A stretch of 64,000 bases of DNA. It comes from Gordonia tangerina (GTDB lineage: Bacteria; Actinomycetota; Actinomycetes; Mycobacteriales; Mycobacteriaceae). Positions 34,451-43,661 of this stretch are shown here, piece after piece (the stretch's first letter is position 1; every line of letters begins with the position of its first letter). A model generated the notes under the pieces. That model was not told the DNA's origin. It did not search any database and saw only the letters and a program-made list of their open reading frames with translations. The position numbers and the translations under genes were made by a program. The DNA lies in assembly GCF_021556435.1 (NCBI RefSeq), contig NZ_JAKGCU010000002.1, positions 62,001 to 126,000 of the forward strand. Reading direction: 5' to 3'.

Positions 34451-37200
34451 CACAGCGCACCTCCCCCGCCCCAGATGGGCTGCGCCTCGCGCGGCGGTGC
34501 GAATCGGGTCCGGTTGAGCACGTCGGACAGCTCGCGCACCCCGGCACCGATGGCGGTCATCAACTCCTCGAGGTCGGTCCGTCGGCCTGCGGTGTCGACG
34601 GTGGCCAGATCGTCCGGGTCCGAGCGGCGCAATTCGGCGATGAGATCCTCGATGATGCGTTCGGCGGCCGCGGATCGCAGCGCATCCGGCAGGGCGCCGA
34701 GGTTCTCCTGGAGCCGGTTGAACTGGAAGACCATCGCTCGTGGGTTGGTCTCGTCGAAGAAGAGCAGCTCGGCGACGGCGTCGAGTTGGTAGAGGCCGCG
34801 GTTACGGCGCCGGTAGATGACCGACGACTCGTTGGCGACCAGGAATGACTCCAGCAGCGTCTGTTCGACCTCCCGGTCGTGATGTTCGACGAAGAGGGCG
34901 CGGGTCAACTCGGCCAGGTTGACCGCTCGTTCGATACGTCGGCCGATGTCCAGATACCGCCACCCGGCGTCGTGCACCATCGAGTCGGCCTGCAGACCGG
35001 CCAGGGCCAGCACACCGTGGAGCACCTCGTCGTGGGTGTGACCCAGTTCGGAACCGAGGTCGAGCCCCGCATCGGTGCCGCCGGTCTCGCGGGCCGCGCG
35101 GACCTGGGCAGCGAGCTGCTCGATGGCGCGTTCGACCGGCGCCAGCACCATCCACGTGCTCGTCGACATCTGGTCGCGCACCGCGCGGGCGGTCGACACC
35201 AACCGCTCTGCCGAGTGCGCGATCGTTCCCGGCACGACCCGCGCCACGGTGAGATCGGTCAGTTTCGCGATCGCGTCGACGACCCGCTGCGGGCTCGGCG
35301 TGCCGTCCTCGGCCTCGGCGGTGAGCTCGGCGGTCCGCAGGTAGGCGGCAGTTCCGGTCACGGTGGCGGCGGCATGCAGCACCAGCGGCACGGCCGCGGT
35401 ACCGCTCATCCAGGGCCGGTATTGCACCTCCTGGTAGCGCTCGCGGGCCACTTTCGCCAGCCGGGTGGTGGCCTCGGTGCGCTCACCGTAGCGACCGAAC
35501 CAGAACAGGTCGGCCAGCACGCGTGGGCTGGCCGCCGCTGCGACGTCGGAGTATTCGAGTGCGCGGGCATGCCGCACCGCGCCCCGCGACACCGCTTCGT
35601 CGACCGCCCCGGTCGCCGTGGTGGTCGAACGCCGCGACACGTGACCGCCGATGTCCGAGCTGGTGACCCAGACGTCCTTGGCGGCGATCGTACGTTGTGC
35701 AGCTCCCGCGGGTCCATCGGTCAACACGGCACCGAGACCACCGGGCATCACCGCGTAGGTGGGGCCCTGCGCGACGCTGAAGGCTCGGATGCCGACCGGC
35801 GCGGGCCGTACCGAACCGGCACCCGGCGCATCGTTTCGGCCGGGTGTCATGCTCGGCGCCACCGAATAGGAACGCAGCTCCCGTCCCACCCACTGCCAGG
35901 ACTCGACCTCGACGCGGGCGGCCAGTTCGGCGCGTGCCGCGGCGTCGACCAGCGGCGCCACGACCTCTTCGCCGGTGCGGAAGTTGGTCAGCACGAGGTG
36001 GTCGAGGTCGGCACGGATCTTTCCGCGCTGCACGTCATCGCCGGCCCAGTAGGTGGGCACCGACGGTAAGGCGAGCTCCTCGTCGACGAGAACCGGGGCC
36101 AGCCTGTCCAGGACCGTGTGGATGGCGGGATTCTCGACCACCCCGCTGCCGAGAGTGTTGACCACGGTCACCGTGCCCCGCGACACGGCCTCCACCAGGC
36201 CCGCGACACCCAGGCGTGAGTCGGTGCGAAGGTCCAGCGGGTCGGCGTACTCCGCGTCGATCCGCCGCAGCAGCACGTCGACACGTTTGAACTTGCCGAG
36301 CGAGCGCATGTAGACCACCCCGTCTCGCACGGTGAGGTCGCTGCCCTCCACGAGGGGGAAGCCCAGAACCGCAGCCAGATATGCCTGGTCATAGGCTGTC
36401 TCGGACATGCTGCCCGGACTCAGCACCGCCACGGTGGGGTCATCGACGCCGGGTGGCGCGTAGTCGAACAGGGCCAGCCGGACGGTGCCGGCGAAGTTGG
36501 TGACCGGACGAGGTGCACACGTCTGGAACAGCTGTGGGAAGGTACGCGACAGCAGCCGACGGTCGATCATCGCGAAGCCGATGCCCGACGGCGCCTGAGT
36601 GCGGTCGGCGAAGACCTCGAAACGGCCGTCGGGGGCGCGTCCCAGATCCAGCGCGTGCAGGAACAGCGCGTGCGGACCGGGCAGTTCGAGGCGTACCGCC
36701 TTGCGGATGTAGCCGGGGTGGCCGAACACCATCTCGGGTGGGACCAGCCCCGAGCGGATGGTCTTCTGGTCGCGGTACAGGTCGCGCAGCAACAGGTCGA
36801 GCACTGTCGATCGCTGGATGATCGCCTTTTCCAGATCGGACCAGTCGACCCCGTCGACCACCAGTGGTACCGGGTCGACCTGCCAGTCGCGCGCCACCGT
36901 GACGCCACCGACGACCTGGTTGTAGACCACACCCTCGTCGCCGATCGCGGTGGCGAGCCGACCGGCCGCGGACCGCAGTCGCGCGTCTCCGCGCAGCCCG
37001 TATCCGGCCACCAGATCTGTCCACGCCGTTCGCACTCGACCGTCGGTGTCCAGCATCTCGTCGTACGGAGTCGTCGCACTCGGTGATGCGGTGGGCGCGG
37101 CGAGTCGTGCCACGTCGAACAGGGCGGAACCGTCTGGACGGTACCGGTCGAACACCGCGGGCAGGCCGACGCCGGCAGGGTGGTCCGACGAAACAGTCAC
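34450..37200 (-). CDS. Circularly permuted ATP-grasp and alpha-E domain fusion protein
   Basis: A 916-residue fusion. The first half (about 1-480) is the circularly permuted type 2 ATP-grasp domain (COG2308), with YNQVVGGVTVARDWQVDPVP, PPEMVFGHPGYIRK, an ATP-site segment around DYAPPGVDDPTVAVLSPGSM and VVNTLGSGVVENPA. The second half (about 560-880) is the all-helical alpha-E domain (COG2307) starting LADLFWFGRYGERTEATTRL and containing DAGWRYLDIGRRIERAVNLAEL. ATP-grasp enzymes ligate carboxylates to amines, so a peptide or amide ligase is predicted. In many bacteria the two domains are separate genes; Rv2567 has the same fusion. Overlaps both neighbours. Confidence 0.9.
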   Translation of the reverse strand: MTVSSDHPAGVGLPAVFDRYRPDGSALFDVARLAAPTASPSATTPYDEMLDTDGRVRTAWTDLVAGYGLRGDARLRSAAGRLATAIGDEGVVYNQVVGGVTVARDWQVDPVPLVVDGVDWSDLEKAIIQRSTVLDLLLRDLYRDQKTIRSGLVPPEMVFGHPGYIRKAVRLELPGPHALFLHALDLGRAPDGRFEVFADRTQAPSGIGFAMIDRRLLSRTFPQLFQTCAPRPVTNFAGTVRLALFDYAPPGVDDPTVAVLSPGSMSETAYDQAYLAAVLGFPLVEGSDLTVRDGVVYMRSLGKFKRVDVLLRRIDAEYADPLDLRTDSRLGVAGLVEAVSRGTVTVVNTLGSGVVENPAIHTVLDRLAPVLVDEELALPSVPTYWAGDDVQRGKIRADLDHLVLTNFRTGEEVVAPLVDAAARAELAARVEVESWQWVGRELRSYSVAPSMTPGRNDAPGAGSVRPAPVGIRAFSVAQGPTYAVMPGGLGAVLTDGPAGAAQRTIAAKDVWVTSSDIGGHVSRRSTTTATGAVDEAVSRGAVRHARALEYSDVAAAASPRVLADLFWFGRYGERTEATTRLAKVARERYQEVQYRPWMSGTAAVPLVLHAAATVTGTAAYLRTAELTAEAEDGTPSPQRVVDAIAKLTDLTVARVVPGTIAHSAERLVSTARAVRDQMSTSTWMVLAPVERAIEQLAAQVRAARETGGTDAGLDLGSELGHTHDEVLHGVLALAGLQADSMVHDAGWRYLDIGRRIERAVNLAELTRALFVEHHDREVEQTLLESFLVANESSVIYRRRNRGLYQLDAVAELLFFDETNPRAMVFQFNRLQENLGALPDALRSAAAERIIEDLIAELRRSDPDDLATVDTAGRRTDLEELMTAIGAGVRELSDVLNRTRFAPPREAQPIWGGGGAL

Positions 37201-40200
37201 CGGAGAACTGTACGTGCCCGACGCAGATCCAGAATTGCCGGGACCCCGGTGTCGGTGGCGATGCGCGCCTGCCGCTCCCGCAGGAGCCCGACGTCGACGG
37301 AACCGCTCGTGTGGCCGGATGCCTCGAAGCGGCCGTTGCGTCGTGATTCGGCTTCCACGGCGTTGACCGGCGGACGGTCGTAGGCCCGCCCGCCGGGGTG
37401 CACCACGTGGTAGGTGGCACCACCGACGGATCGTTCGGAGACGGTGTCGACCAGATCGAAGGTCAGCGGGGTGTCAACAGTGATCGTGGGATGCAGCGAG
37501 CTCGGCGGCTGCCAGGCGCGGAAGCGGATACCGCCCACCTGCTCGCCGGTGCGTCCGGTGGGCCGCAGCGGTATCGGGTAACCGTTGCACGTGAGCAGGA
37601 ACCGGTCGTCGTCGCCGCCGAGCACCCGTACCTGCACCCGCTCGATCGACGAGTCGACGTAGCGGGCGGTGCCGCTACCGGTGGACTCCTCGCCGAGGGT
37701 GTTCCACGGCTCGATCGCGCCGCGCAGTTCAACCTCGTGGTCGCGGATCTGCACAGTCCCCAACCGAGGGAAGCGGAACTCGGTGAACGGATCGAGCCAT
37801 GCCGTATCGAATGCGTAGCCGGCTTCGCGCAGTTCCTCGGCGACCGCGGCGATGTCGGCGATGACGTAGTGCGGGAGGAGGTGTTTGCCGTGCAGGTCGG
37901 CGCCGTGTCGGATCAGTCGGCCGCGGTAGGGCTGTTCCCAGAACCAGGACACCAGCGAGCGCACCAGCAGCGACTGCACCATCGCCATCTGATGATGCGG
38001 CGGCATCTCGAAGGCCCGCAACTCCAGCAGCCCCAGACGTCCGCGGGGCGAGTCGGGACTGTAGAGCTTGTCGATGCAGAACTCCGCACGGTGGGTGTTG
38101 CCCGTGATGTCGGTGAGCAGATGTCGCAGCGCGCGATCGGTCACCCACGGGTTGGGGGGCGCGTCGACGCCTTCGCCGGCGGCTGCCTTCACCGCGAGTC
38201 GGTCGATTTCGGCGAACGCGATCTCGAGTTCGTACAGCGACGACTCCCGCCCCTCGTCGACGCGGGGCGCCTGTGAGGTGGTACCGACGAACCGCCCGGA
38301 GAACAGGTACGACAGCGACGGATGCCGCTGCCAGAACGTCAGCATCGACACCAACAGATCCGGTCGGCGCAGCATCGGGGAATCGGCGGGCGTGGGCCCG
38401 CCCAGCGTGATGTGATTGCCTCCGCCGGTGCCGCCGTGACTGCCGTCCAGGTCGAAGGTCTCGGTCCCGAGGCGGGCCCGTCGCGCGTGGTCGTATAGCG
38501 ATTCCAGCAGTTCGGACTGTTCTCCGAAGCTGTTGGTGGGTTGGATGTTGACCTCGATGACTCCCGGATCCGGGGTCACGGTAAGCGTGGTGAGACGACC
38601 ATCGGTGGGCGGGCCGTACCCCTCGACCACCACGGGGGTGTCGATGGCAGTGGCGGCTTCCTCCACCATCTCGACGATGGCCAGGAACTCCTCCAGCGTG
38701 GCGGTCGGCGGCAGGAAGACGTGCAGCACTCCCCCACGCATCTCGGCGACCACGGCGCTACGTGGCACGAAGGCAGCGGGGTCCATCTCGCGGACCGTCA
38801 CGCCCAACGCTTCGGCGGGATCGTCGGGCAGCGGGTCGGGGCGGGCCGACGGGTCGGATTCGAACAGGGTCGGCGCGGGCCCCCAAGACAACGAGTTCAG
38901 GGGCAACCGCAGGCCTGCTGGGGAGGTGCCCGGGGTGAGCACCAACCGTCCGCGGCGCGTGGTCCAGCGGGCACTGTGCCATGCGGTCTCGTCTTCGGAG
39001 CGGCTCAACGGCAGCACATAGGCCGTCGGCGCATTCACCGCTTCATCCAGTTTGGCCAGCAGTGCCCGCCGCGCCGGCGTGGTGTCGGCCGGTGGTTCGA
39101 GGTCCTCGTCGGAGTCGGCGGCCTCGACCGCCGCCTCCGCGAGCTTGGAGGTGACGACGGTGCGCAGCGTGGGATCGGCGCCGGGGTCGCCGGGCGGGAG
39201 GGCGGCGAGTTCCCGCATCCGCACCAGCGGGTCCTCGAATGCGGGCATCACCTGCGACAACGGAAGTCCGAGCCGGCCGGCAAAAGCGGTCAGCAGTTTC
39301 TGCGCGGTCTCCGAGGTACCGCGCGTGCCGGGCGCCGGGCCGCTGGTCTCGACTTCGATGGAGGCCTGCGCCGCGGCGCGATTGCGCCACGGATCGGCCA
39401 GTAACTCGGGACGACGCCAGATGGGGTGGCCGTCGGTGCGCCACAGCAACGCGATCTGCCAGCGCGGCAGCGGTTCACCGGGGTACCACTTGCCCTGGCT
39501 GCGCTGCACCAGCCCGGTCGGTGCGTAGGCATCCTTGAGGCGCCCGGCGAGGTCGGAGGCCAGCGCCCGCTTGTGCGGGCCGTCGGCGGCGGTGTTCCAT
39601 TCGGGGTCGGTCTGATTGTCGATGGAGACGAACGTCGGCTCACCGCCCATGGTGAGCCGGACATCGTTGTCCGCCATCTTCTGGTCGAGGTCGGCGCCGA
39701 GTTCCTGCACGCGTTTCCACTGCGACGCGGTGTAGGGCAGCGTGACGCGGGGATCCTCGTGGAATCGGGTGACCGTGTTGGAAAAGTCGAGGGTGGCGTG
39801 ACACGGACCGGTCGCACCGGCGATCGGTGCCGCACCGCCCGGGTTCGGGGTGGCGGCGAGCGGGATGTGGCCTTCGCCGGCGAACAGGCCCGAGGTGGGA
39901 TCCATACCCACCCAGCCGGCGCCGGGCAGGTAGACCTCGGTCCAGGCGTGCAGGTCGGTGAAGTCGGCGTCGGGGCCCGACGGGCCGTCCAGCGACTTGA
40001 TGTCGGAGGTCAGCTGCACCAGGTAGCCGGAGACGAAGCGCGCCGCAAGCCCCAGTTCCCGCAGGATCGCGACGAGCAGCCACGCCGAATCACGGCAGGA
40101 TCCGATCCCACTGGCCAGGGTGTGCTCGGGCGTCTGGACACCGGCCTCGAGCCGGACGGTGTAGCCGACGGCCTGCTGGACGGCCTGGTTCAGCGCGACC

Positions 40201-40667
40201 AGGAAGTCGATGATCCGGATCTCGGCGGTGGGTTTGTGTCGCGCGGCGAATTCGGCGACCGACGGATGCACCGGCGCACCCACGAACTCCCCCTCGCTGA
40301 CGCCGACGGGCCGCAAGAAGATCTCCAGATCGTGGCGCAGCTCTTCGGGGTAGTCGAAACCGTAGTTCTCGGCCCAGTCCTCGATGAAGAAGTCGAACGG
40401 GTTGATCGCGGTGAGGTCGGCGATCAGACTCACCGAGATCGACAGCACCGACGAGGGTTCCGGGAACACCAACCGGGCCTGATAGTTGCTGAAGGCATCT
40501 TGCTGCCAGTTCAGGAAGTGCTGTGCCGGTTCGACATTGAGCGAGTACGCCTCGATCGGCGTGCGCGAGTGCGGCGCAGGTCGCAGCCGCACCACATGCG
40601 GAAAGATCTTGACCGGGCGATCGAATGCGTAACTCGTGCGGTGCTCGAGGGCCACCTTGATCGTCAT
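37197..40667 (-). CDS. Large transglutaminase-like protein with DUF2126
   Basis: A 1156-residue protein, first gene of the operon. Residues 1-270 form a transglutaminase domain: C191 in GIGSCRDSAWLLVA, H240 in FTDLHAWTEVYL, D256 in GWVGMDPTSGLF. From about 320 to the end is DUF2126 with LTMGGEPTFVSIDNQTDPEW, WKxP-like GKWYPGEPLPRWQ, GGTGGGNHITLGG and PFTEFRFPRLGTVQIRDHEVEL, conserved and His/Asp/Glu-rich like a second enzyme domain of unknown activity. Homologous to Rv2566. No Shine-Dalgarno precedes the ATG. Stop overlaps the ATP-grasp start by 4 bp. Confidence 0.9.
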   Translation of the reverse strand: MTIKVALEHRTSYAFDRPVKIFPHVVRLRPAPHSRTPIEAYSLNVEPAQHFLNWQQDAFSNYQARLVFPEPSSVLSISVSLIADLTAINPFDFFIEDWAENYGFDYPEELRHDLEIFLRPVGVSEGEFVGAPVHPSVAEFAARHKPTAEIRIIDFLVALNQAVQQAVGYTVRLEAGVQTPEHTLASGIGSCRDSAWLLVAILRELGLAARFVSGYLVQLTSDIKSLDGPSGPDADFTDLHAWTEVYLPGAGWVGMDPTSGLFAGEGHIPLAATPNPGGAAPIAGATGPCHATLDFSNTVTRFHEDPRVTLPYTASQWKRVQELGADLDQKMADNDVRLTMGGEPTFVSIDNQTDPEWNTAADGPHKRALASDLAGRLKDAYAPTGLVQRSQGKWYPGEPLPRWQIALLWRTDGHPIWRRPELLADPWRNRAAAQASIEVETSGPAPGTRGTSETAQKLLTAFAGRLGLPLSQVMPAFEDPLVRMRELAALPPGDPGADPTLRTVVTSKLAEAAVEAADSDEDLEPPADTTPARRALLAKLDEAVNAPTAYVLPLSRSEDETAWHSARWTTRRGRLVLTPGTSPAGLRLPLNSLSWGPAPTLFESDPSARPDPLPDDPAEALGVTVREMDPAAFVPRSAVVAEMRGGVLHVFLPPTATLEEFLAIVEMVEEAATAIDTPVVVEGYGPPTDGRLTTLTVTPDPGVIEVNIQPTNSFGEQSELLESLYDHARRARLGTETFDLDGSHGGTGGGNHITLGGPTPADSPMLRRPDLLVSMLTFWQRHPSLSYLFSGRFVGTTSQAPRVDEGRESSLYELEIAFAEIDRLAVKAAAGEGVDAPPNPWVTDRALRHLLTDITGNTHRAEFCIDKLYSPDSPRGRLGLLELRAFEMPPHHQMAMVQSLLVRSLVSWFWEQPYRGRLIRHGADLHGKHLLPHYVIADIAAVAEELREAGYAFDTAWLDPFTEFRFPRLGTVQIRDHEVELRGAIEPWNTLGEESTGSGTARYVDSSIERVQVRVLGGDDDRFLLTCNGYPIPLRPTGRTGEQVGGIRFRAWQPPSSLHPTITVDTPLTFDLVDTVSERSVGGATYHVVHPGGRAYDRPPVNAVEAESRRNGRFEASGHTSGSVDVGLLRERQARIATDTGVPAILDLRRARTVLR

Positions 40668-40789
40668 GGTCAGAAATCACATCACAATTACCGATCCGAT
40701 GCCGGGTTTGCGGTGGGCATCACCGACATAGCCGAAGCGCCGTCGGCCGATCGGGATGACATATCCGGATCGACCGACGGTGGACCACG
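40668..40789 (-). promoter_or_regulatory. Upstream region of the ATP-grasp/transglutaminase operon
   Basis: This 122-bp gap between aspS and the operon probably holds its promoter. A TAATTG -10-like hexamer ends 17 bases before the ATG, and the sequence directly before the ATG (GTGATTTCTGACC) is AT-richer than its surroundings and lacks an AGGAG-type ribosome site. No clear -35 or operator was recognised. Confidence 0.25.
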
Positions 40790-42631
40790 TCAGGATTCGC
40801 CGGTGGTGTGTTCGGCGGTAGCCGCCGACTCGGTGGTCGTAGGGCCGTCGCCGGTCCCGGTCTGTTTGCGCGGAATCGGCTTCGCGTCGATTCCCGACTC
40901 CTTGCGCTGCTGGGCAGTGATCGCCGCCGGTGCATCGGTGAGCGGGTCCACGCCGCCACCGGACTTCGGGAAGGCGATGACCTCGCGGATGGAACTCTCC
41001 CCGGCCAGCAGCGCGGTGATGCGGTCCCAGCCAAAGGCGATGCCGCCATGCGGCGGCGCACCGTAGGCGAAGGCGTCGAGGAGGAAGCCGAATTTCTCCT
41101 GCGCCTCGTCGTGGCCGATGCCCATGATCTCGAACACCCGTTCCTGCACGTCACGCTCATGGATACGGATCGAACCGCCGCCGATCTCGTTGCCGTTGCA
41201 CACGATGTCGTAGGCGTAGGCCAGCGCCGAACCCGGGTCGGATTCGAGAGCTTCGATCGATTCCGGCTTCGGGGCGGTGAACGCGTGGTGCACGGCGGTC
41301 CAGGCGCCGGAGCCGACGGCGACGTCACCGGAGGCCGTCGCGTCGTCGGCCGGTTCGAACAGTGGGGCGTCGACGACCCACGTGAACGCCCAGTCGCCGT
41401 CCTTGATCAGGCCGAGGCGATCGGCGATCTCACCACGGGCGGCACCGAGCAGAGCGCGCGACGACTTGACCGCGCCGGCGCCGAAGAAGACACAGTCCCC
41501 TGGCTTCGCACCCACGTGCTCGACGAGCCCGGCGCGTTCGGCGTCGGACAGGTTCTTGGCGACCGGGCCGCCCAGTTCGCCGTCCTCACCCACGAGGACA
41601 TAGGCCAGTCCCTTGGCGCCGCGCTGTTTGGCCCATTCCTGCCAGGCGTCGAGCTGCCGGCGTGGCTGCGACGCGCCGCCGGGCATGACCACCGCGCCGA
41701 CGTAGGGCGCCTGGAACACCCGGAACGGCGTGTCCTTGAAGTACTCGGTGCACTCGACGAGTTCGATGTCGAACCGGAGGTCGGGCTTGTCGGTGCCGAA
41801 CCGCCGCATCGCGTCGGCGTAGGTGATCCGTGGGATCGGCGAGGTGATCTCGACGCCGATCAGCTGCCACAGTGCGCGCAGGATGTCTTCGGCCAGCGCG
41901 ATCACGTCGTCCTGATCGACGAAGCTCATCTCGATGTCGAGCTGGGTGAACTCGGGCTGCCGGTCGGCACGGAAATCCTCGTCGCGATAGCAGCGGGCGA
42001 TCTGGTAGTAGCGCTCCATCCCGGCGACCATCAGCAGCTGTTTGAACAGCTGCGGGCTCTGCGGCAGGGCGTAGAACGTGCCGGGCTGTAGGCGGGCGGG
42101 CACCAGGAAGTCGCGCGCCCCCTCCGGCGTCGATCGCGTCAGGGTCGGGGTCTCCACCTCGACGAAGTCGTGCTCGGCGAGTACGCCACGCGCGGCCGCG
42201 TTCACCTTGGAGCGCAGCCGCAGCGCGCGGGCCGGCCCCTCTCGGCGCAGGTCGAGGTAACGATAGTGCAGCCGCGCTTCCTCGCCCGGGTTCTCGTCGA
42301 GCTGAAACGGCAACGGCGCCGCGGCGTTGAGGACCTCGAGGGAGACGGCATTGATCTCAATCTCGCCCGACTGCAGGTTCGGGTTCTCGCTGCCCTCGGG
42401 GCGCACCTCGACGACGCCGGTGACCGCGACACAGAACTCTGCGCGCAACCGGTGTGCGGCCTCTGCCACCGCCTCGTCGCGGAAGACGACCTGGACCAGC
42501 CCGGAGCTGTCGCGCAGATCGATGAAGACCACGCCACCGTGATCGCGGCGGCGCGCGACCCACCCGGCGACGGTGACGGTCTGCGAGGCGTCGGCGCGAC
42601 GAAGCGAGCCGGCGAGATGCGTGCGGAGCAC
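40790..42631 (-). CDS. aspS: Aspartyl-tRNA synthetase (bacterial type)
   Basis: Class IIb synthetase. The N-terminal OB fold ([22 protein letters not shown]) binds the anticodon. The class II core has motif 2 [20 protein letters not shown] and motif 3 [13 protein letters not shown], with the bacterial GAD insertion between them, and the 613 residues are normal length. GTG start at 42631. In organisms lacking asnS such enzymes are often non-discriminating (AspRS2 for Asp and Asn), but that cannot be decided here. The C-terminal tail after residue 585 is Thr/Glu-rich and disordered. Confidence 0.97.
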   Translation of the reverse strand: MLRTHLAGSLRRADASQTVTVAGWVARRRDHGGVVFIDLRDSSGLVQVVFRDEAVAEAAHRLRAEFCVAVTGVVEVRPEGSENPNLQSGEIEINAVSLEVLNAAAPLPFQLDENPGEEARLHYRYLDLRREGPARALRLRSKVNAAARGVLAEHDFVEVETPTLTRSTPEGARDFLVPARLQPGTFYALPQSPQLFKQLLMVAGMERYYQIARCYRDEDFRADRQPEFTQLDIEMSFVDQDDVIALAEDILRALWQLIGVEITSPIPRITYADAMRRFGTDKPDLRFDIELVECTEYFKDTPFRVFQAPYVGAVVMPGGASQPRRQLDAWQEWAKQRGAKGLAYVLVGEDGELGGPVAKNLSDAERAGLVEHVGAKPGDCVFFGAGAVKSSRALLGAARGEIADRLGLIKDGDWAFTWVVDAPLFEPADDATASGDVAVGSGAWTAVHHAFTAPKPESIEALESDPGSALAYAYDIVCNGNEIGGGSIRIHERDVQERVFEIMGIGHDEAQEKFGFLLDAFAYGAPPHGGIAFGWDRITALLAGESSIREVIAFPKSGGGVDPLTDAPAAITAQQRKESGIDAKPIPRKQTGTGDGPTTTESAATAEHTTGES

Positions 42632-42794
42632 TCAGGAGTCCTTCCCAATGGAGATCGAGGCGAATCTCGGCTCATCCTACTGTCGTGACCAGGACCGACC
42701 CGCAACCGGGCAGGTGGGCGAATATGCTCGACCCTGCCGGACCGGACAACGGTGCGGGACGGTCGGGCCGTGGCGCAGAACGCGAGGAGCGGGG

Positions 42795-43661
42795 ATGGTT
42801 TTTCAGGGCGACGGGCCACTCGACACCGGCTCGGTCTCCGGTGGTGGTGGCGGTGGCGGTGTGGGCCGTATCGCCGTCGGGGGTGGTGCCGGTCTGATCA
42901 TCACCATCGTCGCGCTGTTCTTCGGAATCGACCCCGGTTCACTCACCGGTGGTTCGTCGTATGGCGGTGGAACCGCCGACAACCGGGACGTGGCGCAGAT
43001 CAACCAGCACATCCAGTCGTGCACCATCGAAAAGGCGAACGTGGACACCATCTGCCGCATCGTCGCCACCACCAACAGTCTCGACGCCGTGTGGTCGGAC
43101 CTGATGCCGGGCTACACGCCGCCGAGCACCAAGATCTTCACCGGTGCGGTGAGTACCGGCTGCGGCCCGGCGACGTCGGCGACCGGGCCGTTCTACTGCC
43201 CGGCCGACCAGACGGCCTACTTCGATCCCTCCTTCTTCGCCCAGCTCGAACAGATGGGCGGCAGCGACGGGCCACTCGCGCAGGAGTATGTGGTTGCCCA
43301 CGAGTACGGCCATCACATCGAGAATCTGACCGGGGTGCTCCAGCAGGGCAACCGCATGGGGTCGCAGGGTCCGCGCTCCGGTTCGGTCCGCGTGGAACTG
43401 CAGGCCGATTGCCTCGCCGGGGTGTGGGCGTATCACGCCGACAACGGCCCGGACGCGATGCTCGAGCCGTTGACCCCCACACAGATCGACACGGTGATCC
43501 AGACCGCGAAGGCGATCGGCGACGACACCATCCAGGGCGCGAATTCCAACCCCGAGGGTTGGACCCACGGCTCGTCCGAGCAACGCGCCCGTTGGTTCAC
43601 CGTCGGCTACGACTCCGGTGACCCGCGGCGCTGCGACACCTTCGCGACCAACGACCTATGA
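42795..43661 (+). CDS. YpfJ/KPN_02809-family neutral zinc metallopeptidase, membrane-anchored
   Basis: A 288-residue protein with a Gly-rich N-terminus, one membrane helix (about 24-46) and an extracytoplasmic zinc metallopeptidase domain. The active site is HEYGH at 169-173 (HExxH) with a downstream ELQADC (201-206) that supplies the third zinc ligand. Four cysteines (C76, C87, C123, C135) could form disulfides outside the cell. ATG at 42795 follows GAGGAG and the longer open frame upstream is antisense to aspS regulatory sequence. Divergent from aspS; its stop overlaps the next gene (ATGA). Homologous to Rv2575. Substrate unknown. Confidence 0.88.
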   Translation: MVFQGDGPLDTGSVSGGGGGGGVGRIAVGGGAGLIITIVALFFGIDPGSLTGGSSYGGGTADNRDVAQINQHIQSCTIEKANVDTICRIVATTNSLDAVWSDLMPGYTPPSTKIFTGAVSTGCGPATSATGPFYCPADQTAYFDPSFFAQLEQMGGSDGPLAQEYVVAHEYGHHIENLTGVLQQGNRMGSQGPRSGSVRVELQADCLAGVWAYHADNGPDAMLEPLTPTQIDTVIQTAKAIGDDTIQGANSNPEGWTHGSSEQRARWFTVGYDSGDPRRCDTFATNDL

